Shown here one piece after another: positions 34,737 through 43,123 of a stretch of DNA of 64,000 nucleotides; the first letter of the stretch is position 1, and each line of letters begins with the position of its first letter. The notes below the pieces were generated by a model. The model ran no database searches. It saw only the letters and a list, made by a program, of their open reading frames with translations, and was not told the DNA's origin. Origin of the DNA: JBHEBG01 sp046557915 (lineage in GTDB: Bacteria; Bacteroidota; Bacteroidia; Flavobacteriales; Flavobacteriaceae); NCBI RefSeq assembly GCF_046557915.1, contig NZ_JBHEBG010000001.1, positions 1,302,001 to 1,366,000 on the forward strand. Reading direction: 5' to 3'. The position numbers and the translations under genes were made by a program.

Positions 34737-37112
34737 TCATTTAAGTTTTCTTCCTATAAAATTGGTTGCCAAAGTGGTGAACGCCACAATACTTATAGAG
34801 CTCAAGGGCATTAAAATGGCTGCAATTACAGGTTCTAATTGCCCGGTTACGGCAAAATAGAGGCCAACCACATTATAAAGTAATGACAACACAAAACTTA
34901 GTTTAATTATTTGCATTGCTTTTTTAGAGGCCAATATGTATTGATATAACTGCGTAAATTTTGTGGCATCCAAAATTCCGTCACAGGCCGGTGAGAAAAC
35001 ATTAATGTTTTCGGAAATGGCGATGCCCACATTGCTTTGTGCCAAAGCACCTGCGTCGTTAAGGCCGTCCCCTACCATCAGCACTTTTTTATTTTCAGTT
35101 TGCAATGTTTTTATAAACTCTAGTTTGTCGTCTGGTTTTTGATCAAAATATAGCGGGGTAAGTTTAGGCAATAGCCGCTCCAAATTAGATTTTTCACCTG
35201 CATTATCACCAGAAAGCACGGCCAAATCCATTGTGTTTGCCATCGCTTTAAAGACTTGCGCAACTCCTTTGCGGTAACTATTGTGAAACACAAAACGGCC
35301 TTTGTAACAATCGTTGGCACTTACATGTACTTCTGTGTTCTGCTGATGATTTTCCTCCGGATTGCCTACAAAATTTGCGGACCCTATTTTTATTCGGTTT
35401 TCTTCTATAGTTCCTTCAATGCCTCTACCGGTATATTCCCCATAATCGTCCAGGGTAATGATGTTATGTTCCGAGAGCATTGCGTATAAGGTTCTGCTCA
35501 ATGGATGATTAGATGCGCGTAGGGTATTCTTTAGCAGTGACTCTTCCTTAGGATCTAGCGCTACACCCTCGTAGCGTATTGCACTTTTTGTGGCCGTGGT
35601 TAGGGTTCCGGTCTTATCAAAAATGGCGGTGTCCACCGCAGCTAGTTGCTCTATGGTCTGGGTATCCTTAAGGTAAAATTTCTTCCGTCCAAAAATGCGA
35701 AGCAGGTTTCCGAGTGTAAATGGGGAAGCAAGGGCTATGGCACAGGGACAGGCAATGATAAGGACCGCGGTAAATACGTTAAGGGCCAAGCTAGGGTCGT
35801 ATACCAACCAAAAGATTGTGGCAACCGTGGCTATGGTTAATACCGCAAGGGTAAAACGTTTTCCTATACTATCCGTTATTGTTTGGAACCTACTTGTTTT
35901 TTTGTTCTGAAAAACAGCGTTGCTCCACAATTGGGTTAGATAGCTTTGCGAAACCGATTTTAAGGCTTCCATTTCTACCGCACCGTTTAATTGTTTTCCA
36001 CCAGCAAAAATACGCTCCCCGGATTCTTTGGTTACGGGTTCGGATTCGCCGGTGACAAAGCTATAATCTATTTGGGCCTTGCCCTTAATAAGAATTCCAT
36101 CTACCGGGATAAGTTCTTCATTTCTAATGAGCAATCGATCCCCGGGGACAATATCGTACACTTGTACGGATGCTTCCTTTCCACTTTTGTTTATGCGGGT
36201 AATGGCGATGGGGAAATACGATTTGTAATCGCGTTCAAAAGAAAGAAAGGAGTAGGTCTTTTGTTGGAAAAATCGGCCTAATAGTAAAAAAAAGACCAAA
36301 CCGGTAAGGCTATCGAAAAAGCCAGAACCCCAGTCCATGGCAATTTCCAAAGTACTTCTCAAAAAAAGAGTCAGGATACCCAGAGCTATGGGAACATCTA
36401 TATTTAAAAGTTTAGAACGTAATCCTTTGAAGGCCGAAACAAAGTAGTCTTTGGCTGCAAAAAAAACAACGGGTAGGGAAAAAGTAAACATCAACCACCG
36501 AAAAAGAGTCTTGTATTGCTCTAGCCAATATTCCCCAACATCAAAATATTCCGGAAAGGAAAGAAACATTACGTTCCCAAAGGCAAAGCCTGCTACCCCC
36601 AATTTGTATATTAAGCTTCGATCTGTTGCTTTTTTGTCCGTGTCATAATCCTCTAACGAGATGTTTGGTTCATAACCAATTCTTGCAAGTAGGATAATCA
36701 ATTCCTTTAGGGGTAATGTCTGTGGATTATAGGTAATCCTAACTTTCTTTTTTGGGAAATCTACCTGTGAACTGGTGACCGATCTGCTTAGCTTGTTCAG
36801 GTTCTCTAGAATCCAGATACAAGAGCTACAATGAATATGCGGGATGTAAAGATTTACAATTTGAACCCCATCTTGGTTAAAAGTTACTAATCTTTCAACA
36901 ATAGTAGGATTATCGAGAAAATCGTACTTTCCTTTAATCGTTTTTGGAGTGGACCCAGCAGCCGATTGTAGGTCATAATAATAGGATAGGTCGTTACTCG
37001 AAAAAATTTCATAGACAGTTCTGCATCCATAACAACAGAAGTTTTTTTCATCGTATTGGACTGGCTTAGAGCTACAAGCGTCACCACAATGGTAACAATT
37101 AGTCGTATCCAT
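34737..37112 (-). CDS. ccoI: Copper-translocating P-type ATPase CcoI
   Basis: This protein of about 791 residues has an N-terminal Cys-rich segment (CYHCGDAC, CCYGC), an HMA domain with CSSC (near 95), eight membrane helices with the CPC ion site (IACPCAIALASP), the phosphorylation site DKTGT, and the hinge GDGLNDAGAL. CcoI/FixI exports copper for cbb3 oxidase assembly. The frame is open to 37139, but the Met at 37112 (or 37118) matches family starts and the usual 49-56-nt spacing to the FNR box. It precedes the oxidase operon but is separated from it by the ccoS promoter. Confidence 0.93.
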   Translation of the reverse strand: MDTTNCYHCGDACSSKPVQYDEKNFCCYGCRTVYEIFSSNDLSYYYDLQSAAGSTPKTIKGKYDFLDNPTIVERLVTFNQDGVQIVNLYIPHIHCSSCIWILENLNKLSRSVTSSQVDFPKKKVRITYNPQTLPLKELIILLARIGYEPNISLEDYDTDKKATDRSLIYKLGVAGFAFGNVMFLSFPEYFDVGEYWLEQYKTLFRWLMFTFSLPVVFFAAKDYFVSAFKGLRSKLLNIDVPIALGILTLFLRSTLEIAMDWGSGFFDSLTGLVFFLLLGRFFQQKTYSFLSFERDYKSYFPIAITRINKSGKEASVQVYDIVPGDRLLIRNEELIPVDGILIKGKAQIDYSFVTGESEPVTKESGERIFAGGKQLNGAVEMEALKSVSQSYLTQLWSNAVFQNKKTSRFQTITDSIGKRFTLAVLTIATVATIFWLVYDPSLALNVFTAVLIIACPCAIALASPFTLGNLLRIFGRKKFYLKDTQTIEQLAAVDTAIFDKTGTLTTATKSAIRYEGVALDPKEESLLKNTLRASNHPLSRTLYAMLSEHNIITLDDYGEYTGRGIEGTIEENRIKIGSANFVGNPEENHQQNTEVHVSANDCYKGRFVFHNSYRKGVAQVFKAMANTMDLAVLSGDNAGEKSNLERLLPKLTPLYFDQKPDDKLEFIKTLQTENKKVLMVGDGLNDAGALAQSNVGIAISENINVFSPACDGILDATKFTQLYQYILASKKAMQIIKLSFVLSLLYNVVGLYFAVTGQLEPVIAAILMPLSSISIVAFTTLATNFIGRKLK

Positions 37113-37167
37113 AAACATTTGCTTACTACCTAAAGACAAAGATGTTCGTTAAGCTACTAATAAAATA

Positions 37168-37179
37168 TGATATATATCA
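37168..37179. promoter_or_regulatory. FNR-type box shared by ccoI and the FNR/CRP regulator gene
   Basis: TGATATATATCA is a perfect palindrome of the TGAY-N4-RTCA type. It lies 55 nt from the proposed ccoI start and 54 nt from the regulator start, so one site may control both divergent genes, including autoregulation. Confidence 0.7.
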
Positions 37180-37233
37180 GGTTCTGTTTTTTTTTTACCT
37201 TGTAGCTTTGTCATAAGGGCAAAAGATATAACT

Positions 37234-37920
37234 ATGGGTAGATGTGAAAACTGTATTATTCGCCAATTTAATGCCTTAAGGGCAATGAATAAGGAGGAAC
37301 TGAAAAAGGTGTCCGACTCCAAAATCACCAAAATAGTTAAAAAAGGGGAGCCCATTTTTGAAGAGGGCGAACGGCTTAATGGAGTTTTTTGTATTAGGGA
37401 GGGAGTTTCCAAACTTTCCAAACTAAGTGCCAACGGTAGAGATCAGATTGTTAAATTGGCTACAAAAGGCGAGGTATTGGGCCAGCGTTCGGTAATTTCG
37501 GAAGAATTGGCCAATTTAAGCGCCGTTGCCGTAGATGATATGGAAGTTTGCTTTATTCCCAAGGAGGGTATAGTGCATACGCTTAATGCCAACCCCAATT
37601 TTACCTTGGAAGTACTTCGGCATATGGCCCATGATCTAAGAGAGGCCGACGATGTTATCGTAAACATGTCACAAAAGACCGTAAAACAGCGTATGGCCGA
37701 GGCTTTTTTGTACTTAAAGAACAACTTTGGCGAAGATCAGGACGGTTTTTTGAAACTTACACTGTCCAGAGAAGAATTGGCCAATGTTGTGGGCACGGCC
37801 ACGGAATCTGCCATTCGCATTATTTCCGAATTTAAAAAGAAAGACCTGCTAAAAACATCGGGCAAACGTATAGGAATTGCCAATTCAAAAAAGCTAGAAG
37901 ACTTGGTAGAAGGCTTTTAG
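37234..37920 (+). CDS. CRP/FNR family transcriptional regulator
   Basis: This 228-residue protein has an N-terminal CENC (Cys4, Cys7), a cyclic-nucleotide-binding-like beta-roll (about 30-140), a dimer helix, and a winged HTH (about 165-215) with the recognition helix in GTATESAIRIISEF. Cys106 in MEVCFIP aligns with FNR Cys122. The position of FNR Cys29 is Asn13 here, so the cluster ligands are not complete by the E. coli pattern; Cys53 is an extra cysteine. It is divergent from ccoI around a perfect FNR-type palindrome and is the likely activator of the whole low-oxygen block. Confidence 0.9.
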   Translation: MGRCENCIIRQFNALRAMNKEELKKVSDSKITKIVKKGEPIFEEGERLNGVFCIREGVSKLSKLSANGRDQIVKLATKGEVLGQRSVISEELANLSAVAVDDMEVCFIPKEGIVHTLNANPNFTLEVLRHMAHDLREADDVIVNMSQKTVKQRMAEAFLYLKNNFGEDQDGFLKLTLSREELANVVGTATESAIRIISEFKKKDLLKTSGKRIGIANSKKLEDLVEGF

Positions 37921-37987
37921 GTACCATACCCATTAATCGTAATTTTTCGCTTTTAGCGCCTAAACCACGCTTGGTTCGTCCAAAACC

Positions 37988-37999
37988 TGACATAAGTCA
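37988..37999. promoter_or_regulatory. FNR-type box upstream of second universal stress protein
   Basis: TGACATAAGTCA matches TGAY-N4-RTCA and ends 55 nt before the start codon at 38055, the same spacing as the other boxes. Confidence 0.62.
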
Positions 38000-38054
38000 T
38001 TTTTTTCGCTTTAGCCTTCCGCTACTTTTATCGGTATAGTTTAAAGTAGCCCAA

Positions 38055-38906
38055 ATGAAGAATATATTATTGCCCACAGACTTTTCCGACAATGCTAGGA
38101 ATGCCATAAGGTATGCTATCAATTTATTCAAAGATGAAAAATGTGTTTTCCATTTACTAAATACCTATACACCTGTCATTGTCCATAGTCGTTTTATGGC
38201 TGCGAATCTAAAGGGGGGCATGGCAGAGGATACGGTACATCTTAGTTCTGAGGAAGGCTTGGAACATACCGTGGAAGAGATATTAAAAACACACAACTAC
38301 CCCAACCACAGTTTTGAAACGGTTTCTTCCTTTAGTATTTTGGTTGATGAGGTTAAGGATATGGTAAAAACCCGTAATATAGATCTTGTGGTTACAGGTA
38401 CCAAGGGTGCTTCAGGATTGGATGAGGTGTTTATGGGCACCAATACCATGCGAATCATAAATGGCGTAAAAACCTGTCCTGTTTTGGCCATACCACAGCA
38501 TTATAGCTATGAGCAGCCTAAGGAAATAGCTTTTGTTACGGATTACAAGCGCAGTTTTGATGCCAGCACCGTTTTGCCCTTAATTTCCCTTGCATCTATG
38601 GCAAATGCTTCTATCCGTATTATGCACATTAACGAAGAAAGGGCCTTGGACAAAGTACAGGAATCCAATATGTATACATTAATGGAATACGTTTCCCCTC
38701 TTAACCATACCTTGCATTGGACGCCCAATTTTACTGGGAAGAGTACTACCATTAAATTGTTTTTAGACGAATTGGGGATAGATATGCTTACAATGATCAA
38801 CTATAGGCACAGTTTTTTGGAAAAGCTGCTTCGCGAACCGGTGATAAAAAAAATAAGCTTTAACCTAGAGGTGCCATTTTTAGTAATACCCGATCCCGAT
38901 TATTAA
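38055..38906 (+). CDS. Universal stress protein (two-domain, divergent second half)
   Basis: This 283-residue protein starts MKNILLPTDFSDNARNAIRYA. The first Usp domain (1-150) ends with TGTKGASGLDEVFMGTNTMRI, the ATP-binding G-x2-G-x9-G pattern. The second half (155-283) is a degenerate Usp domain lacking this motif. An FNR-type box lies 55 nt upstream, linking it to oxygen limitation. The next gene is convergent, 13 bp away. Confidence 0.85.
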   Translation: MKNILLPTDFSDNARNAIRYAINLFKDEKCVFHLLNTYTPVIVHSRFMAANLKGGMAEDTVHLSSEEGLEHTVEEILKTHNYPNHSFETVSSFSILVDEVKDMVKTRNIDLVVTGTKGASGLDEVFMGTNTMRIINGVKTCPVLAIPQHYSYEQPKEIAFVTDYKRSFDASTVLPLISLASMANASIRIMHINEERALDKVQESNMYTLMEYVSPLNHTLHWTPNFTGKSTTIKLFLDELGIDMLTMINYRHSFLEKLLREPVIKKISFNLEVPFLVIPDPDY

Positions 38907-38919
38907 TTGAAAACCAGTT

Positions 38920-40119
38920 TTAAAGGGCCGATTCAACAGTCCAAAATTTGTCTTCTGCCAGCACTTCTTTTTTCCTGAGAACATCGAAAGGGTCAAAGCC
39001 TAATCTTGCAAATAAGTACCATGTGCAGGAAGAAACAGCCGGGGTAAGGTCCGCGTGGTCCCACAAATCGGAAGAACCAAAAGTGCTGCCATGGTTTGAA
39101 GCATAAGGAACACCTTGGGAATAAGGAAACAAGGTACTGGCAATAAACGTTTTTTCAATCTCTTCCAATAGTCTATCGGCAGCATGGTCCATATTGGCAT
39201 GCCGATAGGCCATGGCCATTTGGGAAGTGCCCTCTAGCCATACTACATCCTTGTCCTGATCAAAGCAATACCCATTTACTGCTTCTCCACTAACGGTGGC
39301 TATTTGTTTGGTGAGATATCTATCGGCATTGGACAAACTACTTGCAGGAAAATCATTGAAAATCTGATATCCCAAGGAATGCAAATCCAAGGCGTTGTTA
39401 TAGGATGGGTTTTCTGGCCAGGCTACAATAATTTTTTCGTTGGCATCCCAACGTTGTTCTTTTAAATAATTCAATAAGTTCTTATGAAAATCATCGTATC
39501 CTTCAACTGCAATATATGTTGTAATGATACCTTCCGTAATTTTATGGATTTTACTGCCATCGGCGTTGTGGCCGCCATACAATCCGCCATCATCATCTTG
39601 CAGGGATCGCAACCAGTTTTCGAGTGCTACAATCAAAGTATCATATTCTTCATTTCCGGTAATTTTGCGATAATTGTGTAAGGCTATCAATAACCAGGCA
39701 TTGTCCCCAATCCAAGTTCTACTGCCGTTCTCGCCATTTTTATTTCTGAATTGATAAAAGCCACCTGTACCATTCAGAAGTTCTACTTCAATACGGGTAT
39801 TAAAAAAATCGAAAATGCGTTCTGCCTTACCATATTCCCCATTGGAAATAAATATCAAGGCTGCCAAGGAATTATCGTATAACGAGACAAAATTGCTGTT
39901 TTCCGTACTCTCCAAAAGCCCGTTTGACATTTGCATGTGCCGAAGCCAGTTCAGCGTTTTTAGAGTGGATTCCGAAATTTTATTTTCTTCAGCAGGAACA
40001 CCTGCAATTTGCTCTGTCAGTACTTGATTCTCAGGGATAGAAGTAGAGGCACTATCTTCCTTGGAACAAGAAAGGAGTAGAAAAGCGAAGAATGATATAA
40101 CCAGTAGCTTTATCCGCAT
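38920..40119 (-). CDS. Lipoprotein with alpha/alpha-toroid (glycosidase-like) domain
   Basis: This 399-residue protein has a lipoprotein signal (LLLSC, Cys at 18) and an Ala/Leu/Trp-rich helical body with repeated helix-hairpin blocks (TLKTLNWLRHMQMSNGL, DNSLAALIFI, GDNAWLLIALHNY, EGTSQMAMAYRHA). This pattern is typical of (alpha/alpha)6 barrels found in glycoside hydrolases and lyases. No catalytic residues can be assigned. It is monocistronic, and its upstream region (40120-40340) holds no further gene; an 11-bp palindrome TCGATAATCGA lies at 40208-40218. Confidence 0.72.
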   Translation of the reverse strand: MRIKLLVISFFAFLLLSCSKEDSASTSIPENQVLTEQIAGVPAEENKISESTLKTLNWLRHMQMSNGLLESTENSNFVSLYDNSLAALIFISNGEYGKAERIFDFFNTRIEVELLNGTGGFYQFRNKNGENGSRTWIGDNAWLLIALHNYRKITGNEEYDTLIVALENWLRSLQDDDGGLYGGHNADGSKIHKITEGIITTYIAVEGYDDFHKNLLNYLKEQRWDANEKIIVAWPENPSYNNALDLHSLGYQIFNDFPASSLSNADRYLTKQIATVSGEAVNGYCFDQDKDVVWLEGTSQMAMAYRHANMDHAADRLLEEIEKTFIASTLFPYSQGVPYASNHGSTFGSSDLWDHADLTPAVSSCTWYLFARLGFDPFDVLRKKEVLAEDKFWTVESAL

Positions 40120-40340
40120 AGACTATAATCTGGGTATGGTTTTATTGAAGTAAAATTATGGATGTTTAGATGAGGAAAGCGTATTTTACGACCATACGTA
40201 ATTATGTTCGATAATCGATAAATATACTACGGGTCGTCCTAATTTTAGGGACTTCATCGGTGTACGGTATGCTGTGTTATTCTTTCCTTAATGTTTCTAA
40301 ATACGGCTTAGGAATGCGTATTTTTGTATAAAATATACAC

Positions 40341-41618
40341 ATGAATTTTCCGGAGACCAAAAAACCTAGAATCGTAATCATTGGAGGCGGTTTTGCAGGG
40401 ATATCCCTTGCCAAAAAGTTAAAAGATCTGGATATGCAATTGGTTATGATAGACAAGCGCAATTACCACACGTTTCAACCTTTGCTTTATCAGGTTTCTA
40501 CCAGTGGTCTAGAGCCCGATTCTATTGCCTACCCCATTAGAAAAGTACTCCGAAATCTTGAGGATTTCCATTTTAGATGGGCAACCGTGGAAAGTATAGA
40601 CCCAGTGGCACAAAAAGTTTTTACAGATAAAGGAAGCATTAATTTTGACTACTTGGTAATGGCAACGGGTACCCGGACCAACTTTTTTGGGAACAAAGCC
40701 ATACAACAACATGCCATGCCCATGAAAACGGTGCCCCAAGCTTTGAACATTAGAAGTTTGATGCTACAGAATTTTGAAAAGGCAGACGACTCCCTTAATG
40801 AGGACGAAAGAATGGCTTTATTGAATTTTTGTATTGTGGGTGCCGGACCAACGGGAGTAGAGCTAGCAGGGGCATTTGCAGAACTTAAGAAAAATGTTTT
40901 CCCCAAGGATTATAGGCACCTTAACGTAGGAGAGATGCAGATTCACCTTTTTGAAGGTTCGGACAGGGTATTATCTCCAATGAGTAAAAAGGCATCCAAA
41001 AAGGCACATCAGTTTCTAAGACGATTGGGAGTTAATATACATCTAGGCACCATTGTTAAGGACTACGATGGAGAAGTACTGACCATGGATAGCGGGGAAA
41101 CTATGAAAACCAAAAACTTTATATGGACGGCAGGTGTTACCGGAGCTTCCATTGACGGGTTTGAGGCCAATAAATTAATGGAAAGGCTTAATCGGTTTAA
41201 GGTAAACACTTTTAATCAGGTAGAGGGATATACCAATATCTTTGCCATTGGTGATATTGCCTATATGCAAACGCAGGCCTACCCCAAAGGACATCCACAG
41301 GTGGCCCAGCCCGCCATACAACAAGGGGAACATCTTGCCAAAAATTTGAAACACTTAGTTGATGGAAAACCCCTGGAACCTTTTAAATACTTTGATAAAG
41401 GCACTATGGCAACCATTGGTAGGAATAGGGCCGTCGCCGACATTAGTAAGTTGGAATTCGGAGGTTTTTTTGCATGGTTTATCTGGATGTTCGTACATCT
41501 AATGGCCTTGGTTGGTTTTAGAAACAAGGTCATTGTTTTTTTTAATTGGGCCTATAACTACATTAATTTTGACAAAGCCGCGCGTTTAATTGTTAGACCC
41601 TATAACCCAAAACCATAG
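40341..41618 (+). CDS. Type II NADH dehydrogenase (NDH-2)
   Basis: This 425-residue flavoprotein has two Rossmann motifs: GGGFAGISLAKKL (FAD, about 14-26) and GAGPTGVELAGAFAEL (NADH, about 170-185). It also has FAIGDIA for FAD and a C-terminal amphipathic/hydrophobic segment (FFAWFIWMFVHLMALVGF) that anchors it to the membrane. It oxidises NADH and reduces quinone without pumping protons. It is monocistronic and is followed by the small-RNA locus. Confidence 0.9.
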   Translation: MNFPETKKPRIVIIGGGFAGISLAKKLKDLDMQLVMIDKRNYHTFQPLLYQVSTSGLEPDSIAYPIRKVLRNLEDFHFRWATVESIDPVAQKVFTDKGSINFDYLVMATGTRTNFFGNKAIQQHAMPMKTVPQALNIRSLMLQNFEKADDSLNEDERMALLNFCIVGAGPTGVELAGAFAELKKNVFPKDYRHLNVGEMQIHLFEGSDRVLSPMSKKASKKAHQFLRRLGVNIHLGTIVKDYDGEVLTMDSGETMKTKNFIWTAGVTGASIDGFEANKLMERLNRFKVNTFNQVEGYTNIFAIGDIAYMQTQAYPKGHPQVAQPAIQQGEHLAKNLKHLVDGKPLEPFKYFDKGTMATIGRNRAVADISKLEFGGFFAWFIWMFVHLMALVGFRNKVIVFFNWAYNYINFDKAARLIVRPYNPKP

Positions 41619-41654
41619 TTTGGGAAAAGAATAGCACAAATAGAAAACCTTTGT

Positions 41655-41776
41655 TATATTTGCAACGTTGTGTTGTGTTCCAATTAATATTGGAACCGTG
41701 GTGTGGATATCGAACCCGATAATCGTCGGGAAAGATACCATCCAATGAAAGGCTTTCCTTATGGGAGGCTTTTTTT
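41655..41776 (+). ncRNA. Candidate small structured RNA (about 105 nt) with promoter and terminator
   Basis: TATATTTG (41655-41662) is a perfect -7 element, so an RNA should start near 41668. It can fold as follows: hairpin GTTCCAAT-TAAT-ATTGGAAC (41677-41696, 8 perfect bp); a long bulged helix from 41698 to about 41743 capped by CCCGA/TCGGG with loop TAATCG; and a terminator, AAAGGCTTTCC (41748-41758) against GGGAGGCTTTT (41763-41773), followed by a T run. TCCAAT occurs at 41679-41684 and again at 41741-41746, so ATTGGA could switch partners. Length and layout resemble Bacteroidota 6S-like (Flavo-1) RNA or a leader riboswitch; identity is not established. From 41777 to 41955 I see only the hmgA leader. 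Confidence 0.5.
41748..41776 (+). terminator. Intrinsic terminator of the small RNA
   Basis: An 11-bp stem (with three G-T pairs) with a TTAT loop and seven Ts closes the candidate RNA, 180 bp before hmgA. Confidence 0.8.
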
Positions 41777-41955
41777 GTTATGAATTGTTCAAAAATAGTG
41801 CTGATTATCAGAAAACTATGCAACGCACGGCTTACTTCCTTCTAGATAATGTCCCAAAGAATAAAAAGCTATAGAGAAATCGTAATTCTTCCACGGGGCG
41901 AGGTCAAATACGGTAATTATCGTAATTTTAGAAGACGTTATTAAAGCAAGGTATT

Positions 41956-43113
41956 ATGCCATTATATCACAAACTTGGGAACATTCCCCACAAAAGACAT
42001 ACTACATTTAAAAAGAAGGACGGCACATTACATTATGAGCAATTGTTCGGAACCATTGGTTTCGACGGTGTGTCCTCCTTAATGTATCATTTACATAGGC
42101 CTACCATGGTGAAAGAAGTAGGTAAAACAGTTGATGTATCGCCAAAAGCCGCGGTAGTACACAATATAAAATCCAGATTGTTGAAAGGATTTGAAGTAAG
42201 GCCAGAGGACGATTTCTTGGAGAGCAGGAAAACAGTACTTTTTAATGGTGACGTGCATGTTGGTTTGGCCGCCCCCAGAAAATCGATGACTGATTATTTT
42301 TATAAAAATGCCGATGCGGATGAGCTGCTCTTTGTACATAAGGGTACAGGGACCCTAAAAACTATACTGGGGGAAATCCCTTTTGAATATGGCGATTATA
42401 TTTTGATCCCCAGGGGGATGATCTATCAAATAGAGTTTGACACCGAAGAGAATAGATTGTTGGTTACAGAATCTTATCACCCCATTTATACCCCAAAACG
42501 TTACCGAAACTGGTTTGGACAACATTTGGAGCATTCGCCCTTTTGCGAACGCGATTTTAAACTTCCCCAAAACCTACAGACCCATGATGCTATGGGCGAG
42601 TTTGTGATGAAAGTAAAAAAACAAGGACAATTACATCATATGGTTTATGCCTCCCATCCATTTGATGTTGTGGGTTGGGACGGATACAATTATCCGTATG
42701 CCTTTTCAATTCATGATTTTGAACCCATTACCGGAAGGGTGCACCAACCGCCACCGGTGCATCAGACTTTTGAGACAAGTACATTTGTTGTGTGCTCTTT
42801 CTGCCCTAGGTTGTATGATTATCATCCAGAGGCAATTCCGGCACCTTACAACCATTCCAATATAGATTCCGATGAGGTGCTTTATTATGTTGATGGGGAT
42901 TTTATGAGTCGCAAAAGCATAGATCAGGGGTACATTTCCCTGCATCCGGCAGGTATTCCGCATGGCCCCCATCCGGGTACTTATGAAGCAAGTATCGGTA
43001 AGAGCAAAACCGAGGAACTGGCAGTAATGATAGATACTTTTAAGCCCTTACAGCTTACCCAAACGGCTTTGGATATAGACGACGGCACCTATTATCAATC
43101 ATGGTTGGAGTAA
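41956..43113 (+). CDS. hmgA: Homogentisate 1,2-dioxygenase
   Basis: This 385-residue cupin-type Fe(II) enzyme opens the ring of homogentisate to maleylacetoacetate in tyrosine/phenylalanine breakdown. The conserved C-terminal metal site is formed by His/Glu residues in HSNIDSDEVLYYVDGDF and by HPAGIPHGPHPG. The N-terminus (MPLYHKLGNIPHKRHTTF) matches the bacterial family. It is monocistronic and convergent with the hut operon, whose last stop is 10 bp away. Other tyrosine-catabolic genes are not in this window. Confidence 0.92.
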   Translation: MPLYHKLGNIPHKRHTTFKKKDGTLHYEQLFGTIGFDGVSSLMYHLHRPTMVKEVGKTVDVSPKAAVVHNIKSRLLKGFEVRPEDDFLESRKTVLFNGDVHVGLAAPRKSMTDYFYKNADADELLFVHKGTGTLKTILGEIPFEYGDYILIPRGMIYQIEFDTEENRLLVTESYHPIYTPKRYRNWFGQHLEHSPFCERDFKLPQNLQTHDAMGEFVMKVKKQGQLHHMVYASHPFDVVGWDGYNYPYAFSIHDFEPITGRVHQPPPVHQTFETSTFVVCSFCPRLYDYHPEAIPAPYNHSNIDSDEVLYYVDGDFMSRKSIDQGYISLHPAGIPHGPHPGTYEASIGKSKTEELAVMIDTFKPLQLTQTALDIDDGTYYQSWLE

Positions 43114-43123
43114 TTTAAGCCGG

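Noticed and set aside
40208..40218. TCGATAATCGA palindrome upstream of NDH-2 as an FNR or CRP site
   Set aside because: It does not match TGAY-N4-RTCA and is short enough to arise by chance.
41668..41773. SRP (4.5S) RNA or a tRNA
   Set aside because: The conserved SRP apical sequence and any tRNA cloverleaf or T-loop are absent.
41593..41823. A minus-strand frame of 76 codons across the NDH-2/hmgA interval
   Set aside because: It crosses a promoter, hairpins and a terminator on the other strand, so a structured RNA explains the region better.
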